A stretch of 58,231 nt of DNA from Lautropia sp. (GCA_030532425.1 JAUNLD010000011.1:1-58231); one strand, 5' to 3'; positions 26,427-33,495 are shown, counted from the stretch's first letter. Program-made: numbers and translations. Notes: generated from the letters alone by a model not told the origin.

Positions 26427-27062
26427 TCAGTCTTCCAGCAAGGCGTCAAACTGCCTGGCTTCCATCCGCCGGCGACGCTCGTCAAGAATCTCGCCTTCGA
26501 ACATCCAGTAACTGGAGCCACTAACCACCTGGCTGCGATAGCCCAGTTGCTGCAAGATCTGGGCAGCCGCCGCAGAAAGGCTCATCTCCTGCCCCTGGCA
26601 ACTGACCCGGTTCCCCGGCAGTACGATGGCCGCGATGCTTTCGTCACGCGAGAACGTCAGCACATCGTCCGGCCTGATGCCGAGCGCATCCAGCGAGATT
26701 CTGGCACGACGTGTCTTTTCCTTCTCAAGCGTCTTCCGGTCTTCTTCATCATCCGCCACCACTCCAGGCGTCACCTCCTCAAAGCCGCCGATACTGAGAG
26801 CCAGCACCACCTTTTCCGGTTCGATGCGGAAGAACTCACGGCGCGGGTTCAGGCGATGCTCGGCAAACAGCTGGTGCAGGATGCTTTCCACCCGACGGCA
26901 GTCATCCACACGCGCAGCATAGTGGCATTCAAACGGCAGCGGCACACCCGTGCCCGCACTGAGATTTCGCATGCGGCTCTCGACCGACTCCGAAGCGGTC
27001 ATGCCGATCTTGACCAGCCCGGGCATGGCTTCGTTGGTCAGGACATAAACGATCTGGGACAT
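26427..27062 (-). CDS. GIY-YIG nuclease-family (T5orf172-like) protein
   Basis: The 211-residue product starts MSQIVYVLTNEAMPGLVKIG. This is the first strand and the modified GIY/YIG motif of the T5orf172/MUG113 branch (YVL near residue 5, KIGMT near residue 18). Arg30 (ESRMRNLSAGTG) and the later Glu55 (RVESILHQLFAEHRL) fit the catalytic Arg and Glu of the fold. The C-terminal 80 residues (LSAAAAQILQQLGY, then YWMFEGEIL) resemble DUF4357. Members occur in phages and accessory islands as nucleases or regulators. A GTG start four codons upstream is possible. The role here is unknown. Confidence 0.75.
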   Translation of the reverse strand: MSQIVYVLTNEAMPGLVKIGMTASESVESRMRNLSAGTGVPLPFECHYAARVDDCRRVESILHQLFAEHRLNPRREFFRIEPEKVVLALSIGGFEEVTPGVVADDEEDRKTLEKEKTRRARISLDALGIRPDDVLTFSRDESIAAIVLPGNRVSCQGQEMSLSAAAAQILQQLGYRSQVVSGSSYWMFEGEILDERRRRMEARQFDALLED

Positions 27063-27208
27063 GCTGGCCGACACCTACCAGGACGATGGTCAGATATTGA
27101 CTCGCGCAGTCTACGAAACAGCGTATGGGTTGCTGCCCCCCGGACGACAGACGCAACAAAACACGCGATGGCCGGCGTGCGTCGATTCCCCCTCCGGTCC
27201 AGGTCATC

Positions 27209-27463
27209 TGCCGTATTTTTGGCCATCTGGCCGATCTTCAAACCCGTGTCTACGGCCACAGCGTGCAGGGGCTGCTGGCGCAGGAGCCCGATCCCGAGTT
27301 GCAGCGCAAGTACCTGGACCTGATAGACAGCGCATTGCCACTTACCGATAATGAACGACAACAGTATGAGCGGGGGATCCCGCGGGAACGGCCCAGCTGG
27401 ATCACTGGGCCGAGCACATTCTGGATGCGGAGACGCTGGATGAGGTGTTCCGGGTGCATTGAC
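27209..27463 (+). pseudogene. Remnant of the Rpn nuclease cassette (copy A)
   Basis: Bases 27209-27247 resemble the flank at 28694-28733 just upstream of the intact rpn gene. Bases 27248-27379 are nearly identical to the intact gene at about 29376-29508 (YGHSVQGLLAQEPDPELQRK and on). After a junction, the last 50 or so bases match the 3' end (ETLDEVFR... then stop). Both the N-terminal nuclease half and most of the C-terminal helical region are gone, so this is a decayed copy. The sequence after the stop, to AAGGAGACA at 27511-27519, also matches the tail of the intact cassette (29802-29861). Confidence 0.8.
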
Positions 27464-27524
27464 TGAAGGCGGACGACGGCATCCAGACACCGTCTGCTAT
27501 CGACTTCATCAAGGAGACAGAATC

Positions 27525-28147
27525 ATGGGACGTGGCTGATCTTTGGCCTGAGCTGCATCGGTTTCGGTTTCATCCCGGGGCCAGCCATGCTGCAGATGTT
27601 GTCGATCACTTTTCAGGGAGGACGACGGGCTGGTGTGCTCGCCGCGATCGGCATCCTGCTGGGCGGTCTGTTCCAGATCGTCGTCGTGGCACTCGGTGCA
27701 GCAGCCCTGCTGAAAACATCACCCGTGGCCTACGCCATCATGAAGGCCGTGGGCGGCGCCTATCTGGTCTGGCTGGGGGTACAAAGGATGTCGACATCGG
27801 CGCTTTCCGTGCCCACTGCCGGCTCAACCGCTCGCCAGGGGCTCTCTCGCCAGATCCTGTGGTCGAGTGCGCTGATCGAGGCAAGCAACCCGAAATCGGC
27901 ACTGTTCTATCTTTCCTTCCTGCTGCCGTTTTGTGATCCGGCCAGTGGCCTGGGCATAGGCTGGCAGCTCTTGCTGCTCGGACTGCTCGCGAACCTGCTG
28001 TTCTCCGTGGCAGACCTGCTGATCGTGATGTGCGCCCATCTTCTGCGAGCGCGCGTGTTGGGGCACCCCCACGCCTATCGCCGAGCCCAGCGTACCGCAG
28101 GTCTGCTGTTCATCCTGATGGGGGTGTTTGCCGTGTTGGCTGATTGA
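27525..28147 (+). pseudogene. LysE-family exporter with a frameshifted start
   Basis: LysE/RhtB transporters export amino acids. The reading frame from 27539 encodes the family N-terminus LIFGLSCIGFGFIPGPAMLQ, followed by QGGRRAGVLAAIGILLGG and five or six helices. The ATG at 27525, preceded by AAGGAGACAGAATC, is the natural start by position, but it is one base out of frame and hits a TGA after four codons. One missing base around 27528-27530 would restore MGTWLIFG. The first in-frame ATG (27587) lacks a ribosome binding site and would remove the first helix. The gene is likely inactive or poorly translated. The upstream site lies within the duplicated Rpn cassette tail. Confidence 0.75.
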
Positions 28148-28240
28148 TGCACCTGATGAATCGGCTCAGAGTATGCCAAGAGTCCTAGACGCACGAGTTT
28201 CTTACGGATTGAGATTCATTGAACCTATGGGGATATGCCG

Positions 28241-28558
28241 ATGAAGCATCTTTATATCGGTCTTTGCATGCTGGGCGGCGTACTGCCATTGGGGCAGTTC
28301 ATTCCCTGGCTGGATGAGAATGGTTTGTCCCTGCCGCTGATGTGGGAACAGATCAGCGCGGACAGATTGTCATCCTTTGCCTGGCTGGATGTGGTGTTCT
28401 CGGGCATTGCATTGATTGTTTTTGTTCTGGTGGAAAGCAGGCGTATCGGCATGCATCGTGGCTGGTTGTCATTGTTGGGGCTTGGTATTGGCGTCTCGTT
28501 GGCTTTGCCGCTCTTCCTGTGGATGCGCGAAGTACATCTCCAGCGTTTTGGCAAGTGA
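28241..28558 (+). CDS. DUF2834-family membrane protein
   Basis: The 105-residue product begins MKHLYIGLCMLGGVLPLGQF and has three hydrophobic segments. It shows the DUF2834 features LPLGQFIPWL and FAWLDVVFSGIALIVFVLVE, then a Gly-rich helix before FLWMREVHL. Function is unknown. The start at the second ATG was preferred because GGGGAT lies eight bases upstream; an ATG two codons earlier is possible. Base composition is less GC-rich than the housekeeping parts of the window, which suggests transfer. It follows the broken LysE gene. Confidence 0.82.
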   Translation: MKHLYIGLCMLGGVLPLGQFIPWLDENGLSLPLMWEQISADRLSSFAWLDVVFSGIALIVFVLVESRRIGMHRGWLSLLGLGIGVSLALPLFLWMREVHLQRFGK

Positions 28559-28849
28559 ATCCCGAAGGCAACCGGATCGAAGTGACGGCTTGATTGGCGT
28601 GAATGACTGACGGTGCTCAGATACCTGTCGGGCACGGTCGTCTGGCAGACCCAATCGTCCCTCCCTGTCTGACCAACCAGCCTAAGCCCCCCGCCGTATC
28701 CTCGACCATCTGGCCGATGTTCAAACCCCCGCCATCGGCACAAGATCGCTCCTGCACCGTGGCCCTTCCCCATCAAGGGCCCAAGGCCACGGTGCCGCCC
28801 TACCCGTACCGCCACGGTACCCGCCCGGGCGCCCACCGGAGCACACCCC
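28559..28849. other. Upstream flank of the intact Rpn cassette
   Basis: No gene is seen in these 291 bases. Bases 28694-28733 resemble 27209-27247, marking the upstream limit of the duplicated Rpn cassette. Confidence 0.5.
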
Positions 28850-29803
28850 ATGCCCATCAGCCATGACCAGAACTTCAAGAACCTGATTCTCGATTACCCG
28901 GTTCAGGCCCTGCAATTCTTCGCCCCCTCCGAAGCACCCGACGTGGGCGAGGACGTGCTCATCACCCCCATCCGGCAGGAGCAGCTCAAAGACCGGCTCA
29001 GCGACCGCTTCTTCGAACTGGACGTGCCGCTGATGCTCGAATGGCCTGACAAGCGCCGGGAGATCCTGCTCTTCGTGCTGGAGGAGCAAAGCGATCCTGA
29101 AAGGTTTTCCGCCCACAAGCTGGCTGGCTACTGCCTGAAGCTCGCCGAGCTGATGGAGACCGACCGGGTCGTGCCGGTGGTGATCTTTCTGCGCAGCGCC
29201 CGCGAGCCCCACAGGCTGCTCAGGCTTGGTTCCGAGCGCCAGTCCTTCCTCAGCTTCGAGTACCTGGCCGTCGGGCTGGATCGGCTGACGGCCGGGCAAC
29301 ACTTCCAGGCCACCAACATCGTGGCCCGGATCCTGCTGCCCCTGATGCGCCACGCGAAGCAGGAAAGGCCTCTTGTCTACGGCCACAGCGTGCAGGGGCT
29401 GCTGGCGCAGGAGCCCGATCCCGAGTTGCAGCGCAAGTACCTGGACCTGATAGACAGCGCATTGCCACTTACCGATAATGAACGACAACAGTATGAGCGG
29501 GCCTTCCCGCGGGAGCAGACCATCATGGCAACACTGAGCGAGCGGTGGAAGGCCGAGGGGATTCGGCAGGGGATGCAGCAGGGCCTCCAGCAAGGGCGTC
29601 AGCAAGGGCTGCAGGAGGGGCTGGCGCAGGGAGAGCAGGCAGGGCGGTATCAGATGCTGGCCCGGCAGCTGGAAAAGCGCTTTGGCGTGCTGGATGCCGA
29701 CACGGTGGCACGCCTGGCGGGGGCCTCGACGGCGCAGCTGGATCAGTGGGCCGAGCGGGTTCTGGATGCGGAGACGCTGGATGAGGTGTTCCGGGTGCAT
29801 TGA
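28850..29803 (+). CDS. Rpn-family recombination-promoting nuclease (intact copy B)
   Basis: Rpn proteins are PD-(D/E)XK nucleases, formerly called YhgA-like transposases, that raise recombination and have been linked to phage defence. The 317-residue product has the N-terminal HDQNFK motif and the nuclease core (Asp58 in FFELDVPLMLEW, and Glu78-x-Gln80 in LFVLEEQSD). A Gln/Gly-rich oligomerisation segment (IRQGMQQGLQQGRQQG) and a C-terminal DUF4351-like helix bundle (LARQLEKRFGVLDADTVARL) follow. Two further decayed copies flank it within 4 kb. A second possible start with its own ribosome binding site lies at codon 226. Confidence 0.88.
   Translation: MPISHDQNFKNLILDYPVQALQFFAPSEAPDVGEDVLITPIRQEQLKDRLSDRFFELDVPLMLEWPDKRREILLFVLEEQSDPERFSAHKLAGYCLKLAELMETDRVVPVVIFLRSAREPHRLLRLGSERQSFLSFEYLAVGLDRLTAGQHFQATNIVARILLPLMRHAKQERPLVYGHSVQGLLAQEPDPELQRKYLDLIDSALPLTDNERQQYERAFPREQTIMATLSERWKAEGIRQGMQQGLQQGRQQGLQEGLAQGEQAGRYQMLARQLEKRFGVLDADTVARLAGASTAQLDQWAERVLDAETLDEVFRVH
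29525..29803 (+). CDS. Candidate internal small protein in the Rpn gene
   Basis: An ATG at codon 226 of the Rpn gene is preceded by GGGAG with nine bases between them. In-frame translation would give 92 residues (MATLSERWKAEGIRQG to the shared stop): the oligomerisation segment and the DUF4351-like domain without the nuclease. In E. coli, smaller C-terminal products translated from inside rpn genes are reported to block the full-length nuclease. The identical site at 30720 in the orphan copy supports the idea. Expression is not shown. Confidence 0.4.
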   Translation: MATLSERWKAEGIRQGMQQGLQQGRQQGLQEGLAQGEQAGRYQMLARQLEKRFGVLDADTVARLAGASTAQLDQWAERVLDAETLDEVFRVH

Positions 29804-29884
29804 CTGACGGCGCACGACGGCATCCAGGCATCGGCTGGTATCGATCCCATCAAGGAGACAATGTCGTGCCGCCCCCCAACCTGC

Positions 29885-30199
29885 TCAAGGCCGAGGAAAC
29901 TTCTGCCGGCCGTGGACTACCGCCAAAACCATGATGGCCTGCTCGCTCACCCTGTAGACGACCAGGTACGGAGGAATGGAGATTTCGCGAGCATCCGGGA
30001 CTTTGGTAATGCGTTGGCTGACCCGGTGCAACCAAGGGAATCGCCCCAGGAGGGCCACCGAATCCAACAGGCGCTCCACCATCTTTTCTGCGTTTTGTGG
30101 ACTGTCTGCACTGATGTAGGCAGCAATGTCCCGCAGGTGCGACTTGGCGTTCTGAGTCCAGATGACAGGCAACACGGGCGGTTGCCCCTCCAGACTCAT
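29885..30199 (-). CDS. ParE/RelE-superfamily toxin
   Basis: The 104-residue product begins MSLEGQPPVLPVIWTQNAK and has the ParE fold sequence. It has an N-terminal strand-helix (AKSHLRDIAAYISADSPQNA), a second helix (AEKMVERLLDSVALLGRFPW), and the C-terminal strands REISIPPYLVVYRV and IMVLAVVHGRQKFP. ParE proteins poison gyrase; RelE relatives cut mRNA. The extended conserved strand pair without RelE catalytic residues favours ParE. The start ATG overlaps the antitoxin stop by four bases (ATGA), so the two are translationally coupled, antitoxin first. Confidence 0.88.
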   Translation of the reverse strand: MSLEGQPPVLPVIWTQNAKSHLRDIAAYISADSPQNAEKMVERLLDSVALLGRFPWLHRVSQRITKVPDAREISIPPYLVVYRVSEQAIMVLAVVHGRQKFPRP

Positions 30200-30390
30200 C
30201 GAGGGGTCTCGACGGGTTTGGCCAGAAACTGACGCATCTCGGCCACGACCTGACTGTGCTCCGTGGTGGGTTCGGGGTTGGCCAGGCTGGCTGCCACAAC
30301 ACCATTCAGCCATTCGTTGTAATCGGCCTCTTCCTCGGCCGTAGGGAACTCGTAGATGAGGGGATCGCGGATGGGGGTAGTCATATTCAT
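30196..30390 (-). CDS. Antitoxin of the ParE-type pair (stability-determinant-like)
   Basis: The 64-residue product begins MNMTTPIRDPLIYEF. Its segment TAEEEADYNEWLNGVVAASL and then ANPEPTTEHSQVVAEMRQFL match the short stability-determinant antitoxins paired with ParE toxins. These have the conserved W and the pattern ASLxxPxPxxxHxxVxAEM. GGAGCGATC lies directly before the ATG. A TATGAT -10-like element is at 30415-30420, reading leftwards. The gene overlaps the toxin start by four bases. It would bind and neutralise the toxin and repress the operon. Confidence 0.85.
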   Translation of the reverse strand: MNMTTPIRDPLIYEFPTAEEEADYNEWLNGVVAASLANPEPTTEHSQVVAEMRQFLAKPVETPR

Positions 30391-30449
30391 GATCGCTCCA
30401 TGAGATTTCCGAACATCATACCGGTCATTGCCCATCAGGTCATGGGGCA

Positions 30450-30998
30450 GATCCCGAAAGCTTTTCCGCCCACAAACTGGCCGGCTACTGCCTGAAGCTC
30501 GCCGAGCTGATGAAGACCGACCGGGTCGTGCTGCCCCTGATGCGCCACGCGAAGCAGGAAAGGCCTCTTGTCTACGGCCACAGCGTGCAGGGGCTGCTGG
30601 CGCAGGAGCCCGATCCCGAGTTGCAGCGCAAGTACCTGGACCTGATAGACAGCGCATTGCCACTTACCGATAATGAACGACAACAGTATGAGCGGGCCTT
30701 CCCGCGGGAGCAGACCATCATGGCAACACTGAGCGAGCGGTGGAAGGCCGAGGGGATTCGGCAGGGGATGCAGCAGGGCCTCCAGCAAGGGCGTCAGCAA
30801 GGGCTGCAGGAGGGGCTGGCGCAGGGAGAGCAGGCAGGGCGGTATCAGATGCTGGCCCGGCAGCTGGAAAAGCGCTTTGGCGTGCTGGATGCCGACACGG
30901 TGGCACGCCTGGCGGGGGCCTCGACGGCGCAGCTGGATCAGTGGGCCGAGCGGGTTCTGGATGCGGAGACGCTGGATGAGGTGTTCCGGGTGCATTGA
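30450..30998 (+). pseudogene. Truncated Rpn copy C (orphan C-terminal part)
   Basis: This copy lacks codons 1-81 of the intact gene and has an in-frame 162-base deletion (codons 109-162). It keeps codons 82-108 and 163-317. The nuclease residues Asp58, Glu78 and Gln80 are gone. The first 80 bases differ from the intact copy at several sites. From 30529 to the stop the two appear identical, about 470 bases, which indicates recent copying or gene conversion. An ATG at 30510 opens a 162-residue frame, and the internal start with GGGAG is kept at 30720 (92 residues). It could therefore still make a nuclease-free protein. Confidence 0.82.
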
Positions 30999-31278
30999 GC
31001 GGCCCGGTCATATTGATTTAGCCGCCGTAGAGAAGCTATGCCGGCGCCGTGTGTCATACCCCAGCGGAACCTGCACCGTTCAGGCAGCTAAAGCAATAGC
31101 CTGAGCGGTGTGCTTCATGGCTCCATCTTCTCAAGGCACGGAGCCTCCTCAAAACCCAGGGCGGTTCACTCCCGAATGATCCACGCACTGGTTCACGAAG
31201 GCATTCTTCAGGTGGGGCTGCTGGGGATCAAGGTGGGGGGCTACCGGAGGTTTAGAACCAAAGTCCCCAGCACACGTC
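30999..31278. other. 280-bp stretch, possible insertion-sequence remnant
   Basis: No gene is seen. On the minus strand, 31167-31140 (TGAACCGCCCTGGG...) followed by GAAGATGGAGCCATGAAG looks like the terminal repeat and first codons of an IS3-type element; the frame stops after about 12 codons. This reading is from memory of such ends and is weak. Confidence 0.25.
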
Positions 31279-31500
31279 TTATCGAGCTTCCAACGGGAAC
31301 TTGCCTTCCCGGAAGAACTCATCAAGCTTGGTCCAGCTTGTTCGATGGCCCTGTTGAGCGTTCTTGGGGAACCAGACCACAGAACCATTGGAGACTTTCA
31401 GATCGCCGAACTTCTCGCCATCCCTCTTCACTTCGAAGACAACGTCAGCCTTGCCGAGATCGCGTTGAGGAATTGTAAATTTGACGTTGTGAGATGCCAT
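31279..31500 (-). CDS. Small conserved protein of unknown function
   Basis: The 73-residue product begins MASHNVKFTIPQRDLGKADV. It matches a widespread type of roughly 70-residue proteobacterial protein with an N-terminal strand pair (VVFEVKRDGEKFGDLKVSNG) and the core SNGSVVWFPKNAQQGHRTSW. Its function is not known. AAGGAAG precedes the ATG. An in-frame ATG lies 12 codons upstream. It lies between the Rpn copies and the pilin pair, in a stretch less GC-rich than its surroundings. Confidence 0.75.
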   Translation of the reverse strand: MASHNVKFTIPQRDLGKADVVFEVKRDGEKFGDLKVSNGSVVWFPKNAQQGHRTSWTKLDEFFREGKFPLEAR

Positions 31501-31551
31501 GAGGTGCTTCCTTGTGCGTTTCCCTTCAAACTTCAATTCGGAAATAGGCTA

Positions 31552-31581
31552 CACGCCAGGGCGCCGAAACGCCCTGGCGTG
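31552..31581. terminator. 12-bp hairpin between the pilin and the 73-residue gene
   Basis: CACGCCAGGGCG (31552-31563) pairs perfectly with CGCCCTGGCGTG (31570-31581) around a six-base loop. No U-tract follows on either strand. It lies downstream of the minus-strand pilin and could still act as a terminator or mRNA end stabiliser. Confidence 0.55.
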
Positions 31582-31654
31582 CAGGTGTCTAGCTTGTCCA
31601 GCAGCGTTGGTCAAACATGGCTGTGAACATGTACTGCTTCATGCTCGTCGTGGA

Positions 31655-32191
31655 TTAGCGGCACTCGGCGGGTGCGTGACGACCAGGCAGCGTACCTGCT
31701 GCACCAATCGTAAACTGCGTCGCATCTGCCGAACGGCAACGCCATTTGATCGAATCCTGAACCGGTGCAAAACCGCCAGCGGCTGCATCAGGCAGTGCCA
31801 CAGGATTAGCTTCCGTACCGGTGAACGGGACCAGCGTCAAGGAGTTTGCGTTGGCAGCAGCCACACGAGTCTGATACGCGATGGTGATCATCCCAGTTGC
31901 AGGAGTAATCCCAATCGAAGTGACGTTGGTCGATGCACCAGGACTTGCCCAGTTCGACTGGTAACCTGTCGTGCTGTTGTTACCTACTACGGCAGCATTG
32001 GAACCACCACCTGCGATCTCGCCCACATGCAGCTTGGCGGCGGCAGCCAGCGACAGACCTTCGGTGACCCGTGCGCGCACCGTGTAGTCCTGGTAAGCCG
32101 GGATGGCCACGGCGGCCAGGATGCCGATGATCGCAACCACGATCATCAGCTCGATCAGGGTGAAACCTTTTTGCACTTGTTTCAGCATCAT
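31655..32191 (-). CDS. Type IV major pilin (pilin 1)
   Basis: The 178-residue prepilin has leader MMLKQVQKG, cleavage before Phe, and the canonical assembly helix [20 protein letters not shown] with Glu5. A globular domain follows with a C-terminal Cys pair (WRCRSADA and PAECR). The first 53 or so codons, the leader and the promoter are identical to pilin 2, which is divergently oriented. The globular domain differs and is closer in style to Neisseria/Kingella-type pilins with Thr/Asn-rich loops. GGACAAGGAG precedes the ATG. A sigma54 promoter lies at 32288-32271. It encodes the subunit of a type IV pilus; assembly genes are elsewhere. Confidence 0.93.
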   Translation of the reverse strand: MMLKQVQKGFTLIELMIVVAIIGILAAVAIPAYQDYTVRARVTEGLSLAAAAKLHVGEIAGGGSNAAVVGNNSTTGYQSNWASPGASTNVTSIGITPATGMITIAYQTRVAAANANSLTLVPFTGTEANPVALPDAAAGGFAPVQDSIKWRCRSADATQFTIGAAGTLPGRHAPAECR

Positions 32192-32312
32192 GTTGGGACT
32201 CCTTGTCCTCAGAGGTGATGAATTCGGGCTTTGCGTTTCGCTGACCCGGTCAGTTCAGACACCCTCCCTATAGCCAGCCCCGTGCCAACACCTCAATGCG
32301 GTTGGCGGGGGC
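32031..32312. repeat. Left arm of a 282-bp inverted repeat
   Basis: Its reverse complement matches 32796-33077 base for base by eye. It covers the first 53 or so codons of pilin 1, its 5' leader and its sigma54 promoter. Confidence 0.92.
32271..32288 (-). promoter_or_regulatory. Sigma54 promoter of pilin 1
   Basis: Reading the minus strand, TTGGCACGGGGCTGGCTA has GG and GC exactly 12 bases apart, matching TTGGCACG-N4-TTGC except one base. It lies about 80 bases before the ATG. Pilin genes under RpoN and PilR are well known. Confidence 0.8.
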
Positions 32313-32795
32313 TTTTTGTTTTTTTGAAGCGTGGGCGTAGGGCGCGGTGCCGGGTGGGCAGCAGCCGAAGCGGATGTCACCGGGGCCGAGAACGTGGGGC
32401 GTGTGGTGGCCGGCGTCGATGTCCGCCAAAGGGTTTGCGGGGCATCGCGATCGCTTCGATGAGCAACACCTGTCGCGCGCTGTGTTGAGACATCGGCAGC
32501 ATGCGGCGGGTGTTTTGCCTCAAGTGGCGGATGTGTTCACCGATGCGATCCGCCATCGATGGTGCGTTTTTGCACACCGGGCTTCTGGAGGCTCGCGCTT
32601 GTGGCATCGATCTCGCGCGCGTGCCCTCACTGACGTTTTCTCAGGGGCCGCAAAACGTCAGCAGGTGACGCAACACGTCACCTTGCACGGGTGTTGTTGT
32701 CCAGCCACGTCATCGCCCGTGCCAGCTGAATGGTTGGCGGCGGCTGCCGATCCGTGACGCAGTGCACACGGGAAAACCCGCGCTGCCGTTTGTCG
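32313..32795. other. 483-bp spacer between the pilin inverted repeats
   Basis: No convincing gene is present. The left end is an A/T tract (TTTTTGTTTTTTT, 32313-32325) directly upstream of the pilin 1 promoter; the right end has no such tract. Palindromes lie at 32526-32554 and 32630-32683. On the plus strand, the left arm end (GCCCC...GTTGGCGGGGGC) folds into a hairpin running into this T tract and could stop transcription entering the spacer. The spacer should carry the activator sites of both pilin promoters. Confidence 0.6.
32630..32683. promoter_or_regulatory. Two adjacent palindromes, candidate activator sites
   Basis: CTGACGTTTT (32630-32639) pairs with AAAACGTCAG (32652-32661). AGGTGACG (32663-32670) pairs with CGTCACCT (32676-32683). 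They lie 137-190 bases upstream of the pilin 2 sigma54 promoter, a usual distance for an enhancer-binding protein, and about 340 bases or more from the pilin 1 promoter. Confidence 0.45.
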
Positions 32796-33077
32796 GCCCC
32801 CGCCAACCGCATTGAGGTGTTGGCACGGGGCTGGCTATAGGGAGGGTGTCTGAACTGACCGGGTCAGCGAAACGCAAAGCCCGAATTCATCACCTCTGAG
32901 GACAAGGAGTCCCAACATGATGCTGAAACAAGTGCAAAAAGGTTTCACCCTGATCGAGCTGATGATCGTGGTTGCGATCATCGGCATCCTGGCCGCCGTG
33001 GCCATCCCGGCTTACCAGGACTACACGGTGCGCGCACGGGTCACCGAAGGTCTGTCGCTGGCTGCCGCCGCCAAGCT
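32796..33077. repeat. Right arm of the 282-bp inverted repeat
   Basis: This is the reverse complement of 32031-32312. It holds the pilin 2 promoter, leader and first 53 or so codons, and ends where the two pilin sequences diverge (AAGCT). Confidence 0.92.
32820..32836 (+). promoter_or_regulatory. Sigma54 promoter of pilin 2
   Basis: TTGGCACGGGGCTGGCT has the -24 GG and -12 GC at the correct spacing, 80 bases before the ATG. It is identical to the pilin 1 promoter because it lies inside the repeat. Confidence 0.8.
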
Positions 33078-33444
33078 CAACGTGGCGGAAATTGCTGCCG
33101 GTGGTGCGAATGCTGCGGCTGACCTGCCGCAGGGCTATGCCACGGGTTACACCTCGCCCACTGCGTCGAACAATGTGCAGGGCGTTGCCATCGCTGCCAA
33201 CACCGGTGTCATTACGATTACCTATCAGCCGCGTGTGGCTGCCGATGGTTCCAACACGGTTGTTCTGCAACCGTATTCGGGGGCTGCCGGTCTGCCTGCT
33301 GCCAACGCAGCATTTGCACCGGTTCAGGATTCGGTGAAATGGCGTTGCCGTGCAAAAGGTGCCAAGTTGCCGACGGGTGTGACGATTGCGAGTGCTCCCG
33401 AGGGCACGCTGGAAAGCCGCTTCGCCCCCGCCGAGTGCCGCTGA
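32917..33444 (+). CDS. Type IV major pilin (pilin 2)
   Basis: The 175-residue prepilin has the same leader and helix as pilin 1 (MMLKQVQKG, then [20 protein letters not shown]). Its own globular domain includes [20 protein letters not shown] and the Cys pair WRCRAKG/PAECR. The C-terminal domain is closer to the third pilin (24145-24678) than to pilin 1. GGACAAGGAGTCCC precedes the ATG. Two strong hairpins follow the gene. It points away from pilin 1, each with its own identical sigma54 promoter. Either gene could supply the main pilus subunit. Confidence 0.93.
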   Translation: MMLKQVQKGFTLIELMIVVAIIGILAAVAIPAYQDYTVRARVTEGLSLAAAAKLNVAEIAAGGANAAADLPQGYATGYTSPTASNNVQGVAIAANTGVITITYQPRVAADGSNTVVLQPYSGAAGLPAANAAFAPVQDSVKWRCRAKGAKLPTGVTIASAPEGTLESRFAPAECR

Positions 33445-33495
33445 TCCGCAGCACGCCTGAGCAGGTTCCAGGCATCACGCGGTACCGTAGTGCGG

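Noticed and set aside
31110-31478. 122-codon plus-strand frame opposite the 73-residue gene
   Set aside because: No family features; the minus-strand frame matches a known conserved small protein and has a ribosome binding site.
32347-32757. 136-codon frame in the pilin spacer as a recombinase
   Set aside because: No recombinase motif (serine or tyrosine type) and poor codon pattern; the spacer appears non-coding.
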